Below, piece by piece: positions 38,675-47,877 of a stretch of DNA of 64,000 nt. Position numbers and translations under genes: made by a program. The DNA lies in the NCBI RefSeq assembly GCF_019645875.1, contig NZ_CP081000.1, forward strand, positions 2,666,001 to 2,730,000, given 5' to 3'. This DNA comes from Mycolicibacterium senegalense. GTDB lineage: Bacteria > Actinomycetota > Actinomycetes > Mycobacteriales > Mycobacteriaceae. Each line of letters starts with the position of its first letter. Within the stretch, counting starts at the first letter, position 1. Below the pieces are notes generated by a model. It was not told the DNA's origin. It searched no databases and worked only from the letters and a program-made list of their open reading frames with translations.

Positions 38675-40098
38675 CCTCGGCGCTCACTCATCTCGCAGCC
38701 GGGACGGAACTGGTCGAACCGGTGGCGGGCGGCGCGCAGCTGGTCTTGGCCGCACTGGCCGGCATAGCCCTGATCGTCCTGCTCATCACGATCGTCAAAC
38801 TGCATCCGTTCCTGGCGCTGATCTTCGGCGCGCTCACCGTGGGTATCGCGGCGGGGGAGAACATCAGCGATGTCCTCGCCTCGTTCACCAGTGGTTTCGG
38901 TTCCACTGCTGCCAGCGTCGGAATACTCATCGCTCTCGGCGCGATGTTCGCCAAGCTGTTGGCCGACTCCGGCGGCGCCGACGAGATCGTGGACACCATC
39001 GTCGGGCATGCCTCACCGCGGGCGCTGCCGTGGGCGATGGCACTGGTGGGCGCGATCATCGGTCTGCCGATGTTCTTCGAGATCGGCCTGGTACTGCTGA
39101 TGCCGGTGATCTACCTGGTGGCCCGCCGTTCGCAGCTGTCCTTGATCACGGTCGGCATCCCCGCTCTGGCGGGACTTTCGGCGATGCACGGATTCGTGCC
39201 ACCGCATCCGGGACCCGTCGCCGCGATCTCACTGCTCAACGCCGACTTGGGTGTGACGCTGGCGCTGGGGGTGCTGGTGGCGATTCCGACGATCGTCGTG
39301 GCAGGCCCGCTGTTCGGCAAGTTGGCCGGACGCTGGGTGGTTCTCGAAGTCCCGGACCGGTTCGATGCCTCGGAAACGACCGGCGTTGACTCCGACGGCG
39401 GTACGGCCGCGACGACCGTCACGAAGACGCGACCGAGCTTCGCGATCACGATGTTCAGCGTTCTGTTGCCGGTGGCGTTGATGATGGGCAAGGCACTTGT
39501 CGACATCTTCGTCGACGACAAGACACATCTGCTGCGTCAGACCTTCGACATCGTCGGCCAGCCACTGATGGCGCTGCTCATCGCCGTGGTGGTCGGCATG
39601 TTCACGCTCGGTCGCGGTGCGAGCATGAGCCGGGACCAGATCGTGAAATGCATCGAGTCGTCGCTTCCACCCGTGGCCGGCATCATCCTGATCGTCGCGG
39701 CGGGTGGCGGCTTCAAACAGGTGCTGGTCGACACCGGAATCGGCACGTTGCTGGCCGAATGGGCCAAGGGTGCCAATCTGTCGGTGGTTCTGCTGGCGTG
39801 GGTGCTGGCGGTCCTGATCCGCTTGGCGACCGGTTCGGCCACCGTGGCCACCATCACCGCGTCGTCACTGATGCTCGGGTTGGTCGAGGGGATGAGCACC
39901 GGCGAGGTGTCGCTGGTCGTGCTCGCGGTGGGCGCTGGCTCACTGTTCTTCTCACACGTCAACGACGCCGGATTCTGGCTCGTGAAGGAGTATTTCGGGA
40001 TGACTGTCGGGCAGACCATCAAATCGTGGTCCCTGATGGAGACGGCGCTGTCGGTGGCCGGTCTGATCGTCGTTCTGATGCTCGGGCTGGTGATTTGA
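38671..40098 (+). CDS. gntP: Gluconate:H+ symporter
   Basis: 475 aa, GntP family with about 12-14 TM segments. Recognisable blocks: LHPFLALIFGALTVGIAAGE, GLPMFFEIGLVLLMPVIYLV, HGFVPPHPGPVAAISLL, RLATGSATVATITASSLM and SHVNDAGFWLVKEYFGM, all typical of gluconate permeases. A 40-residue cytosolic loop (DRFDASETTGVDSDGG) lies in the middle. Co-transcribed with gntK and followed by a strong terminator. Confidence 0.95.
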   Translation: MTSALTHLAAGTELVEPVAGGAQLVLAALAGIALIVLLITIVKLHPFLALIFGALTVGIAAGENISDVLASFTSGFGSTAASVGILIALGAMFAKLLADSGGADEIVDTIVGHASPRALPWAMALVGAIIGLPMFFEIGLVLLMPVIYLVARRSQLSLITVGIPALAGLSAMHGFVPPHPGPVAAISLLNADLGVTLALGVLVAIPTIVVAGPLFGKLAGRWVVLEVPDRFDASETTGVDSDGGTAATTVTKTRPSFAITMFSVLLPVALMMGKALVDIFVDDKTHLLRQTFDIVGQPLMALLIAVVVGMFTLGRGASMSRDQIVKCIESSLPPVAGIILIVAAGGGFKQVLVDTGIGTLLAEWAKGANLSVVLLAWVLAVLIRLATGSATVATITASSLMLGLVEGMSTGEVSLVVLAVGAGSLFFSHVNDAGFWLVKEYFGMTVGQTIKSWSLMETALSVAGLIVVLMLGLVI

Positions 40099-40102
40099 CC
40101 CA

Positions 40103-40141
40103 GTTGTGTGCGGCGCCTCGTGAACGGGCGCCGCACACAAC
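40103..40141. terminator. Strong bidirectional hairpin terminator after gntP
   Basis: Perfect 15-bp stem: GTTGTGTGCGGCGCC (40103-40117) with GGCGCCGCACACAAC (40127-40141), 9-nt loop. It lies between the convergent gntP and the RDD gene (stop at 40148) and can serve both. No U-run. Confidence 0.85.
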
Positions 40142-40147
40142 CACCCT

Positions 40148-40642
40148 TCAGCCTCGAACCACCTGTGTTCCACCGGCGAGTTCGTCGTGCTTGCCCTGCT
40201 TGGTGGGGCTGGAACTGATGGTCACCGCGATCACGATCATCGCGATGACTGCCAGAAATCCGCCGGCATAGGGAACGATCGGCAGCAGCGTGAACGCGTT
40301 GCGAATCATCGATTCCTTCGCCGTCGGTTTCGGTGTACCGCCGGGACCGCGCACGGCCAATCCCAATATCTTCTTGCCCGGTGTCGAGCCGGTCGCAACT
40401 TCCAGTCCCACGAAGTAGACGAACATCAGCAATCCGGTGAACAGGCCGGTCACCCAGATGCTGGACAGCGAATCGGTGAAGAACCCGAGAATCACCGCCA
40501 CGATCTCGACGATGATGCCGTCGATCACCCTGGCGAACCAGCGTCGACCCAAGCCGCCGGGGGTCTGGGTGGCATATGGCGGCGGGTAGCTGCCCGGTTG
40601 CCCGTACTGCCCGAATTGCGGTTGAAAATCACCCGTGGTCAT
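40148..40642 (-). CDS. RDD-family membrane protein
   Basis: 164 aa. Gln/Pro/Tyr/Gly-rich N-terminus (about 30 residues), then the RDD domain: RRWFARVIDGIIV with the conserved Arg/Asp, TM1 and TM2 (about 45-85), the motif GSTPGKKILGLAVRG, and a last TM (VPYAGGFLAVIAMIVIAVTI). Function of mycobacterial RDD proteins is unclear. TAGCGT lies 6 nt before the ATG with no Shine-Dalgarno. Confidence 0.88.
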   Translation of the reverse strand: MTTGDFQPQFGQYGQPGSYPPPYATQTPGGLGRRWFARVIDGIIVEIVAVILGFFTDSLSSIWVTGLFTGLLMFVYFVGLEVATGSTPGKKILGLAVRGPGGTPKPTAKESMIRNAFTLLPIVPYAGGFLAVIAMIVIAVTISSSPTKQGKHDELAGGTQVVRG

Positions 40643-40648
40643 GCCCCA

Positions 40649-40654
40649 ACGCTA
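40649..40654 (-). promoter_or_regulatory. -10 box, candidate leaderless start of the RDD gene
   Basis: TAGCGT on the minus strand, then TGGGGC, then the ATG at 40642. The box sits in the 9-nt gap after the upstream DoxX-type gene. Confidence 0.45.
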
Positions 40655-41434
40655 CCGACCACGGTGCTGGTCCAGTTGGGTTCGCGCGCGATCCGCCAGC
40701 GCAGCGGAACGTTCGCGGGCTGCCTCGGCCAGTTCCGGTGCCCGCTCACGAGCCACGAGCGCGAACTCTTCGGCGCGGGCGCGCGCGGCGTCGGCCACCT
40801 CGGGCCCGTGTTCGCGTGCCAATTGAGCCCATTCGCTGGCTCGTTCCACCGCTGCGTCGGCGAGTTCTCGGCCACGCTCGGCCCCGACGGCCAGACCGTG
40901 CCCGATCTTCTCGGCGAGCGCACTGTCGGTGAGCGCGTCACCGCCGGCGGCCACACCGGGTACCGCGGCGGCGATGCTGGCCGAGACGTGCTGCGCGGCA
41001 CGGCGTCCGCGCCAGGCCAGCGACGGTTTGCCCGCGGTATCGGCGGCGGCGATGATCAGGCCGCCCAGCAGGCTGACGTCGGTGAAGAACTCCCGGCGCT
41101 GGGCAGCAGCCTGTTGTGGGTCGGAATCCTTCAGGAATGCCTGTGAGCCGATACTGCGCGGCACCATGGTGACGGCGAGTGCGGCCGCAGTCAGCCGTGG
41201 GGCCCGGCCCAGCGCGAGGAGCACCCCACCGGCCACTTGAACTGCCGCGTTGACTCGCGCCACCGTTGCGGCGTTGTTCGGAACCCCGGCTCCTACCGGC
41301 CCGGGTAGTGCACTCAACGCACCAAGTGTTCTGCGTGTGGTCTCGGTGGCCGTACTCGGATCGCGCAGGGTATCGACACCACGGGCGATGAAGGTCGCAG
41401 ACAACATGGGGCGGGCGATTCGTCTGATCAACAT
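40652..41434 (-). CDS. DoxX-like membrane protein with C-terminal 22-residue amphipathic repeats
   Basis: 260 aa. The N-terminal part (1-130) is DoxX-like: RRIARPMLSATFIARGVDTL, ARVNAAVQVAGGVLLALG, and REFFTDVSLLGGLIIAAADT with the usual late DoxX helix. Residues about 186-251 are three consecutive 22-residue units (ERGRELADAAVERASEWAQL AR and two variants starting EHGPEVADAA and ERAPELAEAA; the break is added here). They are amphipathic, with Pro at position 4 in units two and three. Similar tails occur on mycobacterial DoxX proteins as far as I recall; the function is unknown. Confidence 0.85.
   Translation of the reverse strand: MLIRRIARPMLSATFIARGVDTLRDPSTATETTRRTLGALSALPGPVGAGVPNNAATVARVNAAVQVAGGVLLALGRAPRLTAAALAVTMVPRSIGSQAFLKDSDPQQAAAQRREFFTDVSLLGGLIIAAADTAGKPSLAWRGRRAAQHVSASIAAAVPGVAAGGDALTDSALAEKIGHGLAVGAERGRELADAAVERASEWAQLAREHGPEVADAARARAEEFALVARERAPELAEAARERSAALADRARTQLDQHRGR
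40682..40879 (-). repeat. Three tandem 66-nt units encoding 22-residue amphipathic repeats
   Basis: The three units translate to consecutive 22-mers with the pattern E-x-x-x-E-(L/V)-A-(D/E)-A-A at the start and (L/V/R)-A-R at the end. They sit at the C-terminus of the DoxX-like protein, nine residues before its stop. Confidence 0.85.
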
Positions 41435-41559
41435 GGGCTAGGAGTTCCCCGAGCCGCCCACGGCAAACCTGTCGGCTCAGTCAGCGCGTCCGCAGGTCGG
41501 CGAGAGTGTGCGGGTAGCTTCGCGGGGGTGGATCCCATGACCGGTATCGGCACCGGGCT

Positions 41560-42258
41560 ATGAACTACGACTGGGAACGGTTGGGCGAGGACGTGTGGCG
41601 CACGCGCCTGCCGTTTCTGGATGTGACGGTCGGCCTGGTCGGTGGCAGCACGAAGGCTCTGTTGGTCGATGCCGGTACGACTCTGACCGAGGCTCGCCGG
41701 ATTGAGGACGACGTGGCGGCCCTGACCGGCCATCGCGTCGCCCATATCGTACTGACGCACAACCATTTTGATCATATTCTTGGAGCTTCCTGGTTCAAGG
41801 ATGCGGAGATCACTTGCGCGCCAGAGGTTGCCGACACCATGTCTGATGGCCGGGCGCAATTGCGTACGGATGCGATCAGTCACGGCGCCGATGCCGGCGA
41901 GGTCGATCGCGCGATCGCGTCGATGCGAGTGCCGGCCCGCCCGGTGGCCGGCGCCGACATCGATCTCGGCGGCCGGAGCGTGAGTATCGGTCACCCGGGC
42001 CGTGGTCACACCACGCACGACTTGATCGTGACGGTGCCCGATCGGCACCCCGTGGTGTTCTGCGGTGACCTTGTCGAGCAGTCCGGTGACCCGGTCATCG
42101 ACGCCGATTCGGACCTGGCGGCGTGGCCGGCCACCCTCGAGGCGGTGCTGGCCGCCGGCGGGCACGACGGAGTGTTCGTTCCCGGGCACGGCGCGGTCGT
42201 CGACGCCCATTTCGTCCGACGACAGCAGCGCTGGCTGAGTGCCCGGGGTCGTTGGTGA
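41560..42258 (+). CDS. Metallo-beta-lactamase-fold hydrolase
   Basis: 232 aa. MBL-fold motifs: LLVDAGTTL, the zinc-binding THNHFDHILGASWF (HxHxDH variant HNHFDH), third His in GRGHTTHDLIV, Asp in VVFCGDLVE and the last His in VPGHGAVVD. So the full set of metal ligands is present. Glyoxalase II-like or lactonase-like hydrolysis is possible; substrate unknown. The 125-nt stretch before it shows no feature. Confidence 0.88.
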   Translation: MNYDWERLGEDVWRTRLPFLDVTVGLVGGSTKALLVDAGTTLTEARRIEDDVAALTGHRVAHIVLTHNHFDHILGASWFKDAEITCAPEVADTMSDGRAQLRTDAISHGADAGEVDRAIASMRVPARPVAGADIDLGGRSVSIGHPGRGHTTHDLIVTVPDRHPVVFCGDLVEQSGDPVIDADSDLAAWPATLEAVLAAGGHDGVFVPGHGAVVDAHFVRRQQRWLSARGRW

Positions 42259-42302
42259 TCCCCGCCGTCCAATTTAATTAGCCCATATGCGACGATTCGC
42301 CG

Positions 42303-43121
42303 ATGACCGAGGTTGACGCCCATTTCGTGCAGTCCGAGCAGGACCGGTTCCAGCCGACGCGCTTTGCCCAGAGTCACTGGGGTGAAGACCACCTCAACGG
42401 GCCGGCGCTGGTGGGCCTGGCCGCACGGGCGCTTGAGTCGTCCTTCGGCCTTCCCGAGTTTCTGCCGGCTCGGTTGACGGTCGACCTGTTCAAGGCGGCC
42501 CGTGGGCTACCGACGACGACGAAGGTGGCGCTGATTCGCGACGGCAGACGGGTTCGCAACTCCGAGTGCGAACTGGTTCAGGACGGCGTGACCGTCGCGC
42601 GCGCGACGTTGGTGCAGTACCGGTTGAGTGAACCACCACGAGGTGAGGAGTGGAGGGCGCCTGCTCTGTTCGAACCTCCGGCCGCGCTCGACGGGGGCCG
42701 GACGACGTACATGGGCAGCGACGAGGGCGGTTGGAGCCGTGCGATCGCCGACCATCAGAACGCATCTCGTAAGCGGTTCATGAACCGCACCATCACCGTG
42801 GTTCAGGGACAGCCGAATTCGCCGTTCGTGCGGGCCGCTATGGCGGCTGAGGGCACCAGCCTGGTCACCAACCTGGGAACCGCCGGCGTCGGCTACATCA
42901 ACGGTGACCTCACCGTGGCGCTGTCTCGGCTCCCCGGTGACGAGTGGATCGGGGTGCAGGCCGATTCGCATTGGGCCGCAGACGGCGTCGCCGTCGGTGC
43001 GTCGACGTTGTACGACAGTGCCGGAGCATTCGGCACCGGCCTCGTCACGGCGATCAGCAACCCGGCGGCTCAGATCGATTTCAACAACGACCCGTTCCCG
43101 GATCGCACCGCACCGCGTTGA
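42303..43121 (+). CDS. Acyl-CoA thioesterase-like double hot-dog protein
   Basis: 272 aa. 4HBT_3/TesB-like architecture: N-terminal hot-dog with the substrate-cradling HLNGPALVGLAARALES, then SARL-type strand ARLTVDLFKAARG; C-terminal hot-dog with SPFVRAAMAAEGTSLVTNLG and NGDLTVALSRLPGDEWIGV. Common in mycobacteria, where it is annotated as thioesterase family protein. Catalysis not proven and the usual Asp/Gln pair is not obvious to me. GACGAT lies 6 nt before the ATG, a weak leaderless signature. Confidence 0.78.
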   Translation: MTEVDAHFVQSEQDRFQPTRFAQSHWGEDHLNGPALVGLAARALESSFGLPEFLPARLTVDLFKAARGLPTTTKVALIRDGRRVRNSECELVQDGVTVARATLVQYRLSEPPRGEEWRAPALFEPPAALDGGRTTYMGSDEGGWSRAIADHQNASRKRFMNRTITVVQGQPNSPFVRAAMAAEGTSLVTNLGTAGVGYINGDLTVALSRLPGDEWIGVQADSHWAADGVAVGASTLYDSAGAFGTGLVTAISNPAAQIDFNNDPFPDRTAPR

Positions 43122-43175
43122 CCGCGCGACCAGCGCTGAGGTTTCCAAAAGGGCCTCAGTGGCAATTCAGCACGC

Positions 43176-44246
43176 ATGGCCGAGCTGGATGACGGGTTCG
43201 AACGTGTGCTCTTGCAGGAGCTCTTGTCAGCGTACGGCCCCTGCGGCCAGGAGGACCAGGTCCGCGAGATCTGTCGCCGGGAGCTGGAAAACTTCGTCGA
43301 CGAACTTTCGACCGATGCCGCCGGTAACCTCGTCGGGCTGATCAAAGGGGCGAAGCCGGGTGCCGCCACCACCCGGATACTGGCCCATCTCGACGAACTG
43401 TCCATGCTCGTCAAGCGGATCGAGCCGGACGGCACGCTGCGGCTGACCCCACTAGGCACCATGTACCCGGCCAATTTCGGTCTGGGCCCCGTCGCGATTC
43501 TCGGCGACGACGAAACCCTTTGCGGGGTCCTCGCATTGGGCTCAGAGCACACCACGCAGGAAACGCCGCACGTCTGGCAGACCAAGCCCGACCAAGGTGA
43601 CAAGGCACTCGATTGGCCGGACGTCTATGTGTTCACCGGCCTGGAGCCCGAACAGTTGGGAAAGGCAGGTATCGGGCCGGGCACCCGGGTGTGTATCGAC
43701 CGCAGTAAGCGGGAGCTCATCGAGATCGGCGACTACCTCGGGTGCTATTTCATGGACGACCGGGCTGCAGTGCTGGCGTTGTTACTCCTGGCCCGGCGGG
43801 TGCACGACACCGGTCGGCGTCCAGCCGGAGATCTGTATCTCGTCTTCACCACAAACGAAGAAGTCGGCGGGGTAGGGGCGGCGCATGCGTGCCGGACATT
43901 GCCCGGTGATCTCACGCTCGCGGTAGAAGTCGGACCGACGGAGGCGGAGTACGGCACCACGGTGACCGGCGGTCCGATCGTGGCATACAGCGACGCGCAG
44001 TGCGTGTACGACAAGGGTGTCGCCGATCGACTGTGTGCGATTGCCCGAAACCTCGGACACTCGCCGCAAGCCGCGGTGCTCGGCGCATTCGAATCCGATG
44101 CGTCACATACAAAGGCTTCCGGGTTGTCGCCCCGGGCCGGATTGTTGTGTCTGCCCACCTTGAGTACGCATGGCTACGAGGTGATCTCGCGCACCGCGAT
44201 AGCGGCGGTGACAGACGTACTGGTCGATTTTGTAGTCCATTTTTGA
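43176..44246 (+). CDS. M42-family (glutamyl) aminopeptidase-like metallopeptidase
   Basis: 356 aa. Metal/catalytic motifs of M42: ILAHLDELSML (His ligand and Asp), bridging Asp in CYFMDDRAAVLAL, catalytic Glu pair in FTTNEEVGGVGA, Glu/Asp in AVEVGPTEAEYG, and a terminal His in LPTLSTHGYEV. Members cleave N-terminal residues from peptides as large dodecamers. The last motif differs from the common RYxHS form, so activity is likely but not assured. No operon partner; the 178 nt after it (to 44424) show only non-coding sequence with no clear signal. Confidence 0.85.
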   Translation: MAELDDGFERVLLQELLSAYGPCGQEDQVREICRRELENFVDELSTDAAGNLVGLIKGAKPGAATTRILAHLDELSMLVKRIEPDGTLRLTPLGTMYPANFGLGPVAILGDDETLCGVLALGSEHTTQETPHVWQTKPDQGDKALDWPDVYVFTGLEPEQLGKAGIGPGTRVCIDRSKRELIEIGDYLGCYFMDDRAAVLALLLLARRVHDTGRRPAGDLYLVFTTNEEVGGVGAAHACRTLPGDLTLAVEVGPTEAEYGTTVTGGPIVAYSDAQCVYDKGVADRLCAIARNLGHSPQAAVLGAFESDASHTKASGLSPRAGLLCLPTLSTHGYEVISRTAIAAVTDVLVDFVVHF

Positions 44247-44424
44247 TCGACCCGATTTGATCTCTTGTTTCCCGCCGATGGGTTGGGCATCGTGGCGAGG
44301 CTTCTGTACCACCCCTTGAACCCCTGATCAGCGCTCACTCACCACCGATCGGCACGGTCGTATCCACCGCACCCTCGGCCACCCGGTGCTCGACGCTCTT
44401 CGACCGACCGAAAGAACGCATGAC

Positions 44425-46089
44425 ATGCCTCGTACCGTCCTTCGCCGTGCCCTGATGACGTCCGCCGCAGCCTTGTCGGTTGCGATGGTGGCCGCCGGGT
44501 GCGGAAGTGGGACACAGAAAGAATCCTCGGGCGATGGCGGCACGCCGGTGAGCGGCGGATCCATCGTGTACGGCGCTGACCGGGAGCCGACCTGCCTCGA
44601 CCCGCACAACTTCGGTGACATGCCGCAGACCTACGTCGCCAGACAGTATCTGGACTCGCTGGTCTCGGAACGTCCCGACGGCTCGGTCGTACCGTGGCTG
44701 GCCGATTCGTGGACGGTGTCCCCGGACGGGTTGGTCTACACCTTCGCGATCCGCTCCGGGGTGAAATTCCACGACGGCACCCCACTGGATGCCGCTGCGG
44801 TGCAGGCCAACTTCGAGCACATCCTGGATCCGGCCACACAGTCACAGACCGATGCGGGTTATCTGCGGCCGTACTACAAGTCGTCGCGCGCGGTGAATCC
44901 GTCTACGTTCGAACTGACGCTGTCCTCACCGTATTCCGCCCTGCTGCCGGTACTTTCGCAGGCGTTCTTCGGAATCGAGTCACCCAAGGCGATGGCCCGG
45001 GGCCTGGAGGCCAACTGCCAGTCGCCGGTCGGCACCGGACCGTTTATCGTCAAACAGTGGATCCGCGGCCAAAGCGTCGAACTGGACCGCAACCCTGACT
45101 ACAACTCGGCTCCACAAGACGCCAAGCATCAGGGGCCGGCCTATCTCGAGCACGTCAGCTGGAAGTTCCTCGAAGACGGTTCGGTCCGGTTCGCGGCGCT
45201 ACAGGGTCGCGACGCCGACATCATCTTCAACCCACCGCCTCAGCAGAAGGCCGCGCTGGAAGCCGACCGCAACCTGGTCCTGCAGGCCTTCACCCATACC
45301 GGGCTGCCCAACGGTATTGCGCTGAACACCAGCCACAAGCCCTTTGATGACAAGGCGGTGCGTCAGGCGTTCATCCACGGCGCCAATGCCGAAGCAGCCG
45401 TTCGCAGCGCGTATCTCGGCGTGTTCGACTGGGAGCCGGGCCCGCTGTCGTCGACGACGCCCTACCTGCGCGACGATCTACGTGACCACTACACCCACGA
45501 CCCGGACAAGGCCAACGCGCTTCTGGACTCGGCGGGATGGACCCAGCGCGACGCCGACGGCTACCGCACCAAGGACGGCCGGCGCCTGACCGCCCAACTG
45601 GTCTACTCGTCGGATCCGGGAGACACGCCGCCCGCCGATGTCACTCTGTTCCAGAACATTCAGGCAGCCGAGAAACAAATCGGCTTCGATGTAGTGCTCA
45701 AGCCGCTTCCCGCCGACCAGTACTACGCGGCATTTACGAACAAGGATGCCTATGACGGATTAACCGGCGCGTACTGGAACAGCCCGACACCGGCCGTGCT
45801 CTCGATCGTGTACTCCAGCGATTCGCTGAAAGCGGCTCCGGGCAACAACATGTCGTGGGTTTCGGATCCCAAGATCGACGATCTGCTGCGCCGGGCGGCG
45901 GCGTCGATCGACATCGAGCAGCAGAAGAAACTCTATGGCGAGGTCGAGCAGGTCGTCGCCGAGAACGCCTATCACCTCGGCTTGTACCCGCAGACCACCC
46001 GACTGGTGGCAAAGAAGCGACTGAAGGACGTCTGGATCGAGCCGTCAGAGGGTGAGCCCGTGCTGCACGACGCGTGGCTGGCGCCGTGA
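44425..46089 (+). CDS. Peptide/nickel-type ABC transporter substrate-binding lipoprotein
   Basis: 554 aa from the ATG at 44425 (MPRTVLRRALM), with GAAAG upstream; a TTG at 44386 is less likely. Lipobox at Cys26 (VAMVAAGC). Family 5 (SBP_bac_5) fold: VYGADREPTCLDPHNF, the conserved LADSWTVSPDGLVYTFAIRS, VKFHDGTPLDAAAV, and GTGPFIVKQWIRGQ. The ligand cannot be predicted from the fold. First gene of a six-gene overlapping operon with two flavin monooxygenases. Confidence 0.93.
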   Translation: MPRTVLRRALMTSAAALSVAMVAAGCGSGTQKESSGDGGTPVSGGSIVYGADREPTCLDPHNFGDMPQTYVARQYLDSLVSERPDGSVVPWLADSWTVSPDGLVYTFAIRSGVKFHDGTPLDAAAVQANFEHILDPATQSQTDAGYLRPYYKSSRAVNPSTFELTLSSPYSALLPVLSQAFFGIESPKAMARGLEANCQSPVGTGPFIVKQWIRGQSVELDRNPDYNSAPQDAKHQGPAYLEHVSWKFLEDGSVRFAALQGRDADIIFNPPPQQKAALEADRNLVLQAFTHTGLPNGIALNTSHKPFDDKAVRQAFIHGANAEAAVRSAYLGVFDWEPGPLSSTTPYLRDDLRDHYTHDPDKANALLDSAGWTQRDADGYRTKDGRRLTAQLVYSSDPGDTPPADVTLFQNIQAAEKQIGFDVVLKPLPADQYYAAFTNKDAYDGLTGAYWNSPTPAVLSIVYSSDSLKAAPGNNMSWVSDPKIDDLLRRAAASIDIEQQKKLYGEVEQVVAENAYHLGLYPQTTRLVAKKRLKDVWIEPSEGEPVLHDAWLAP

Positions 46090-47009
46090 GGCGCGCGCTG
46101 ATCCGAATTGCCGCAATGCTCGGAGTGCTCTGGGGCGCAGCGACTTTGACGTTCCTGGCGCAGCACCTGATGCCGGGGGACCCGGCTCAGACGATTCTCG
46201 GCGGCGCCGGGTCGAAACCCAGCCCCGAGCAACTGGCCGCGGTCAACGCGCAGTACGGGTTCGACCGGCCACTGCTGACGCAGTATGTCGGCTATCTCGC
46301 TGGGCTGCTGCGCGGCGACCTGGGCACGTCATACGTGCTCAAGCAACCGGTGGCCGACATCATCGGGCAGCAGGTGGGGCCGACCCTGGTGTTGACGATC
46401 ACCGCGTTGGCGGCCTCATGGGTGATTGCCGTGGTGGTCACCCTGCTCACCGCGCATCGCAGCCGGGTGCTGTCCGCGCTCGGTTCGGGTGTGGAGATCG
46501 TTTTGGCCGCGTTGCCGCAGTATTGGCTCGGCATCGTGTTGTTGGTGGTCTTCGCGTTCCAGCTACACCTGTTCCCGGTCGTCGGCGACGACGGGGTTGC
46601 CGGCCTGGTACTGCCGGCATTGACTCTGGCACTACCGTTGGCCGGCTTCCTCGGCCAGGTGACCCGCGACGAGTTCTCCACGGCGATGGAGCAGCCATTC
46701 GCCGTGTCGGCACGCGCGCGCGGAATGAGCGACTGGGGTGTGCGCTGGCGCCACGCGTTGCGGCACGCGGTGTTACCCGGCCTGTCCCTTTCGGGTTGGG
46801 CCCTGGGGTCGTTGTTTTCGACGGCCGTGATCGTCGAGATCGTCTTCGTGCGACCCGGATTGGGCCGCATCTTGGTCGACGCCGTCACCAAACAGGACAT
46901 GCCGGTGGTGGTGGGAGTGACGCTGCTGGTGGCGTTGGTCTACGTGGTGGCCAACCTCGTGGTGGACATCGCGTTCGTTCGGATCGACCCCCGCCTCAGG
47001 AGGGCGTGA
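46086..47009 (+). CDS. DppB-type ABC transporter permease
   Basis: 307 aa from the GTG at 46086, overlapping the preceding stop (GTGA). DppB/OppB family: first TM in RIAAMLGVLWGAATLTFLAQ, the following extracytoplasmic HLMPGDPAQTILGG, PQYWLGIVLLVVFAF, and the coupling loop SARARGMSDWGVRWRHALRH. FVRPGLGRILVDAVTKQDMP near the C-terminus is diagnostic. Confidence 0.94.
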   Translation: MRRALIRIAAMLGVLWGAATLTFLAQHLMPGDPAQTILGGAGSKPSPEQLAAVNAQYGFDRPLLTQYVGYLAGLLRGDLGTSYVLKQPVADIIGQQVGPTLVLTITALAASWVIAVVVTLLTAHRSRVLSALGSGVEIVLAALPQYWLGIVLLVVFAFQLHLFPVVGDDGVAGLVLPALTLALPLAGFLGQVTRDEFSTAMEQPFAVSARARGMSDWGVRWRHALRHAVLPGLSLSGWALGSLFSTAVIVEIVFVRPGLGRILVDAVTKQDMPVVVGVTLLVALVYVVANLVVDIAFVRIDPRLRRA

Positions 47010-47010
47010 C

Positions 47011-47877
47011 ATGGCTGTGCGGATCATCGACCGGCCCACGGCGGGGTCGGGCCGCGGTGTCTGGGCCGGCGGACGGTTCCGACCGGTGGTGTGGATCGCC
47101 GGTGCATACCTTGCGCTGATGCTGGCCTGGGCGCTGGCCCCGGCGCTGTTCACCAGTGAGTCGCCGTTTGACACCGATATCGAGACACCGCTGCAGGTCC
47201 CGTCCTGGGAGCACTGGTTCGGTACCGATGCGTCCGGACGCGACATTTACACCCGTGTCGTCTACGGCACGCAGAGCTCGCTGGCGATCGGGGTCGGGGC
47301 CACCGCGTTGGCGCTGAGCGTCGCGATCGTCTTCGGCCTGGCTTCCGGGTTGGGCGGCCGGCTCACCGACGGAGCCATCAGCCGCTTCCTCGAGATCGTG
47401 CTCGCCCTGCCAGGCATGCTGGTCGCGCTGCTGTTCATCGCGATGCTGGGCCCGGGCGCAGCCACCCAGATCGTCGCTGTCGCGATCGGTTCGGCCGCGG
47501 GGTACGCGCGGATGATCCGGGGGCAGGTGCTGGCGGTCAAGGACTCCGGATATGTGAGCGCTGCAATCGCTCTCGGGCATCCACCGCATCGCATCGTCAG
47601 CCACCACATCTTTCCCAACGCGATGCGCCCCCTGGTGGTCCTGGGAACCATGGGCGTGGGTCAGTCGATCGTGTGGGCGTCCTCACTGAGCTTCCTGGGG
47701 CTGGGCGTCGCCCCACCGGCACCCGAGTGGGGCGCCATGCTCAACGCCGGACGCGACTTCGTGTCCACAGCTTGGTGGCTGGAAGTGTTCCCGGGCCTGG
47801 CGATCGTCGGCTGCACCCTCGCAGTCACCGTCGTAGGCCGCTACCTGCAGCAACGCCTGGAAGGACGGCTGACATGA
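47011..47877 (+). CDS. DppC-type ABC transporter permease
   Basis: 288 aa. DppC/OppC family: HWFGTDASGRDIYTRVVYGT after TM1, the TM core, coupling loop YVSAAIALGHPPHRIVSHHI, and the terminal SFLGLGVAPPAPEWGAMLNA. It follows the DppB-type gene with 1 nt and overlaps the ATPase gene by 4 nt. Confidence 0.94.
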   Translation: MAVRIIDRPTAGSGRGVWAGGRFRPVVWIAGAYLALMLAWALAPALFTSESPFDTDIETPLQVPSWEHWFGTDASGRDIYTRVVYGTQSSLAIGVGATALALSVAIVFGLASGLGGRLTDGAISRFLEIVLALPGMLVALLFIAMLGPGAATQIVAVAIGSAAGYARMIRGQVLAVKDSGYVSAAIALGHPPHRIVSHHIFPNAMRPLVVLGTMGVGQSIVWASSLSFLGLGVAPPAPEWGAMLNAGRDFVSTAWWLEVFPGLAIVGCTLAVTVVGRYLQQRLEGRLT

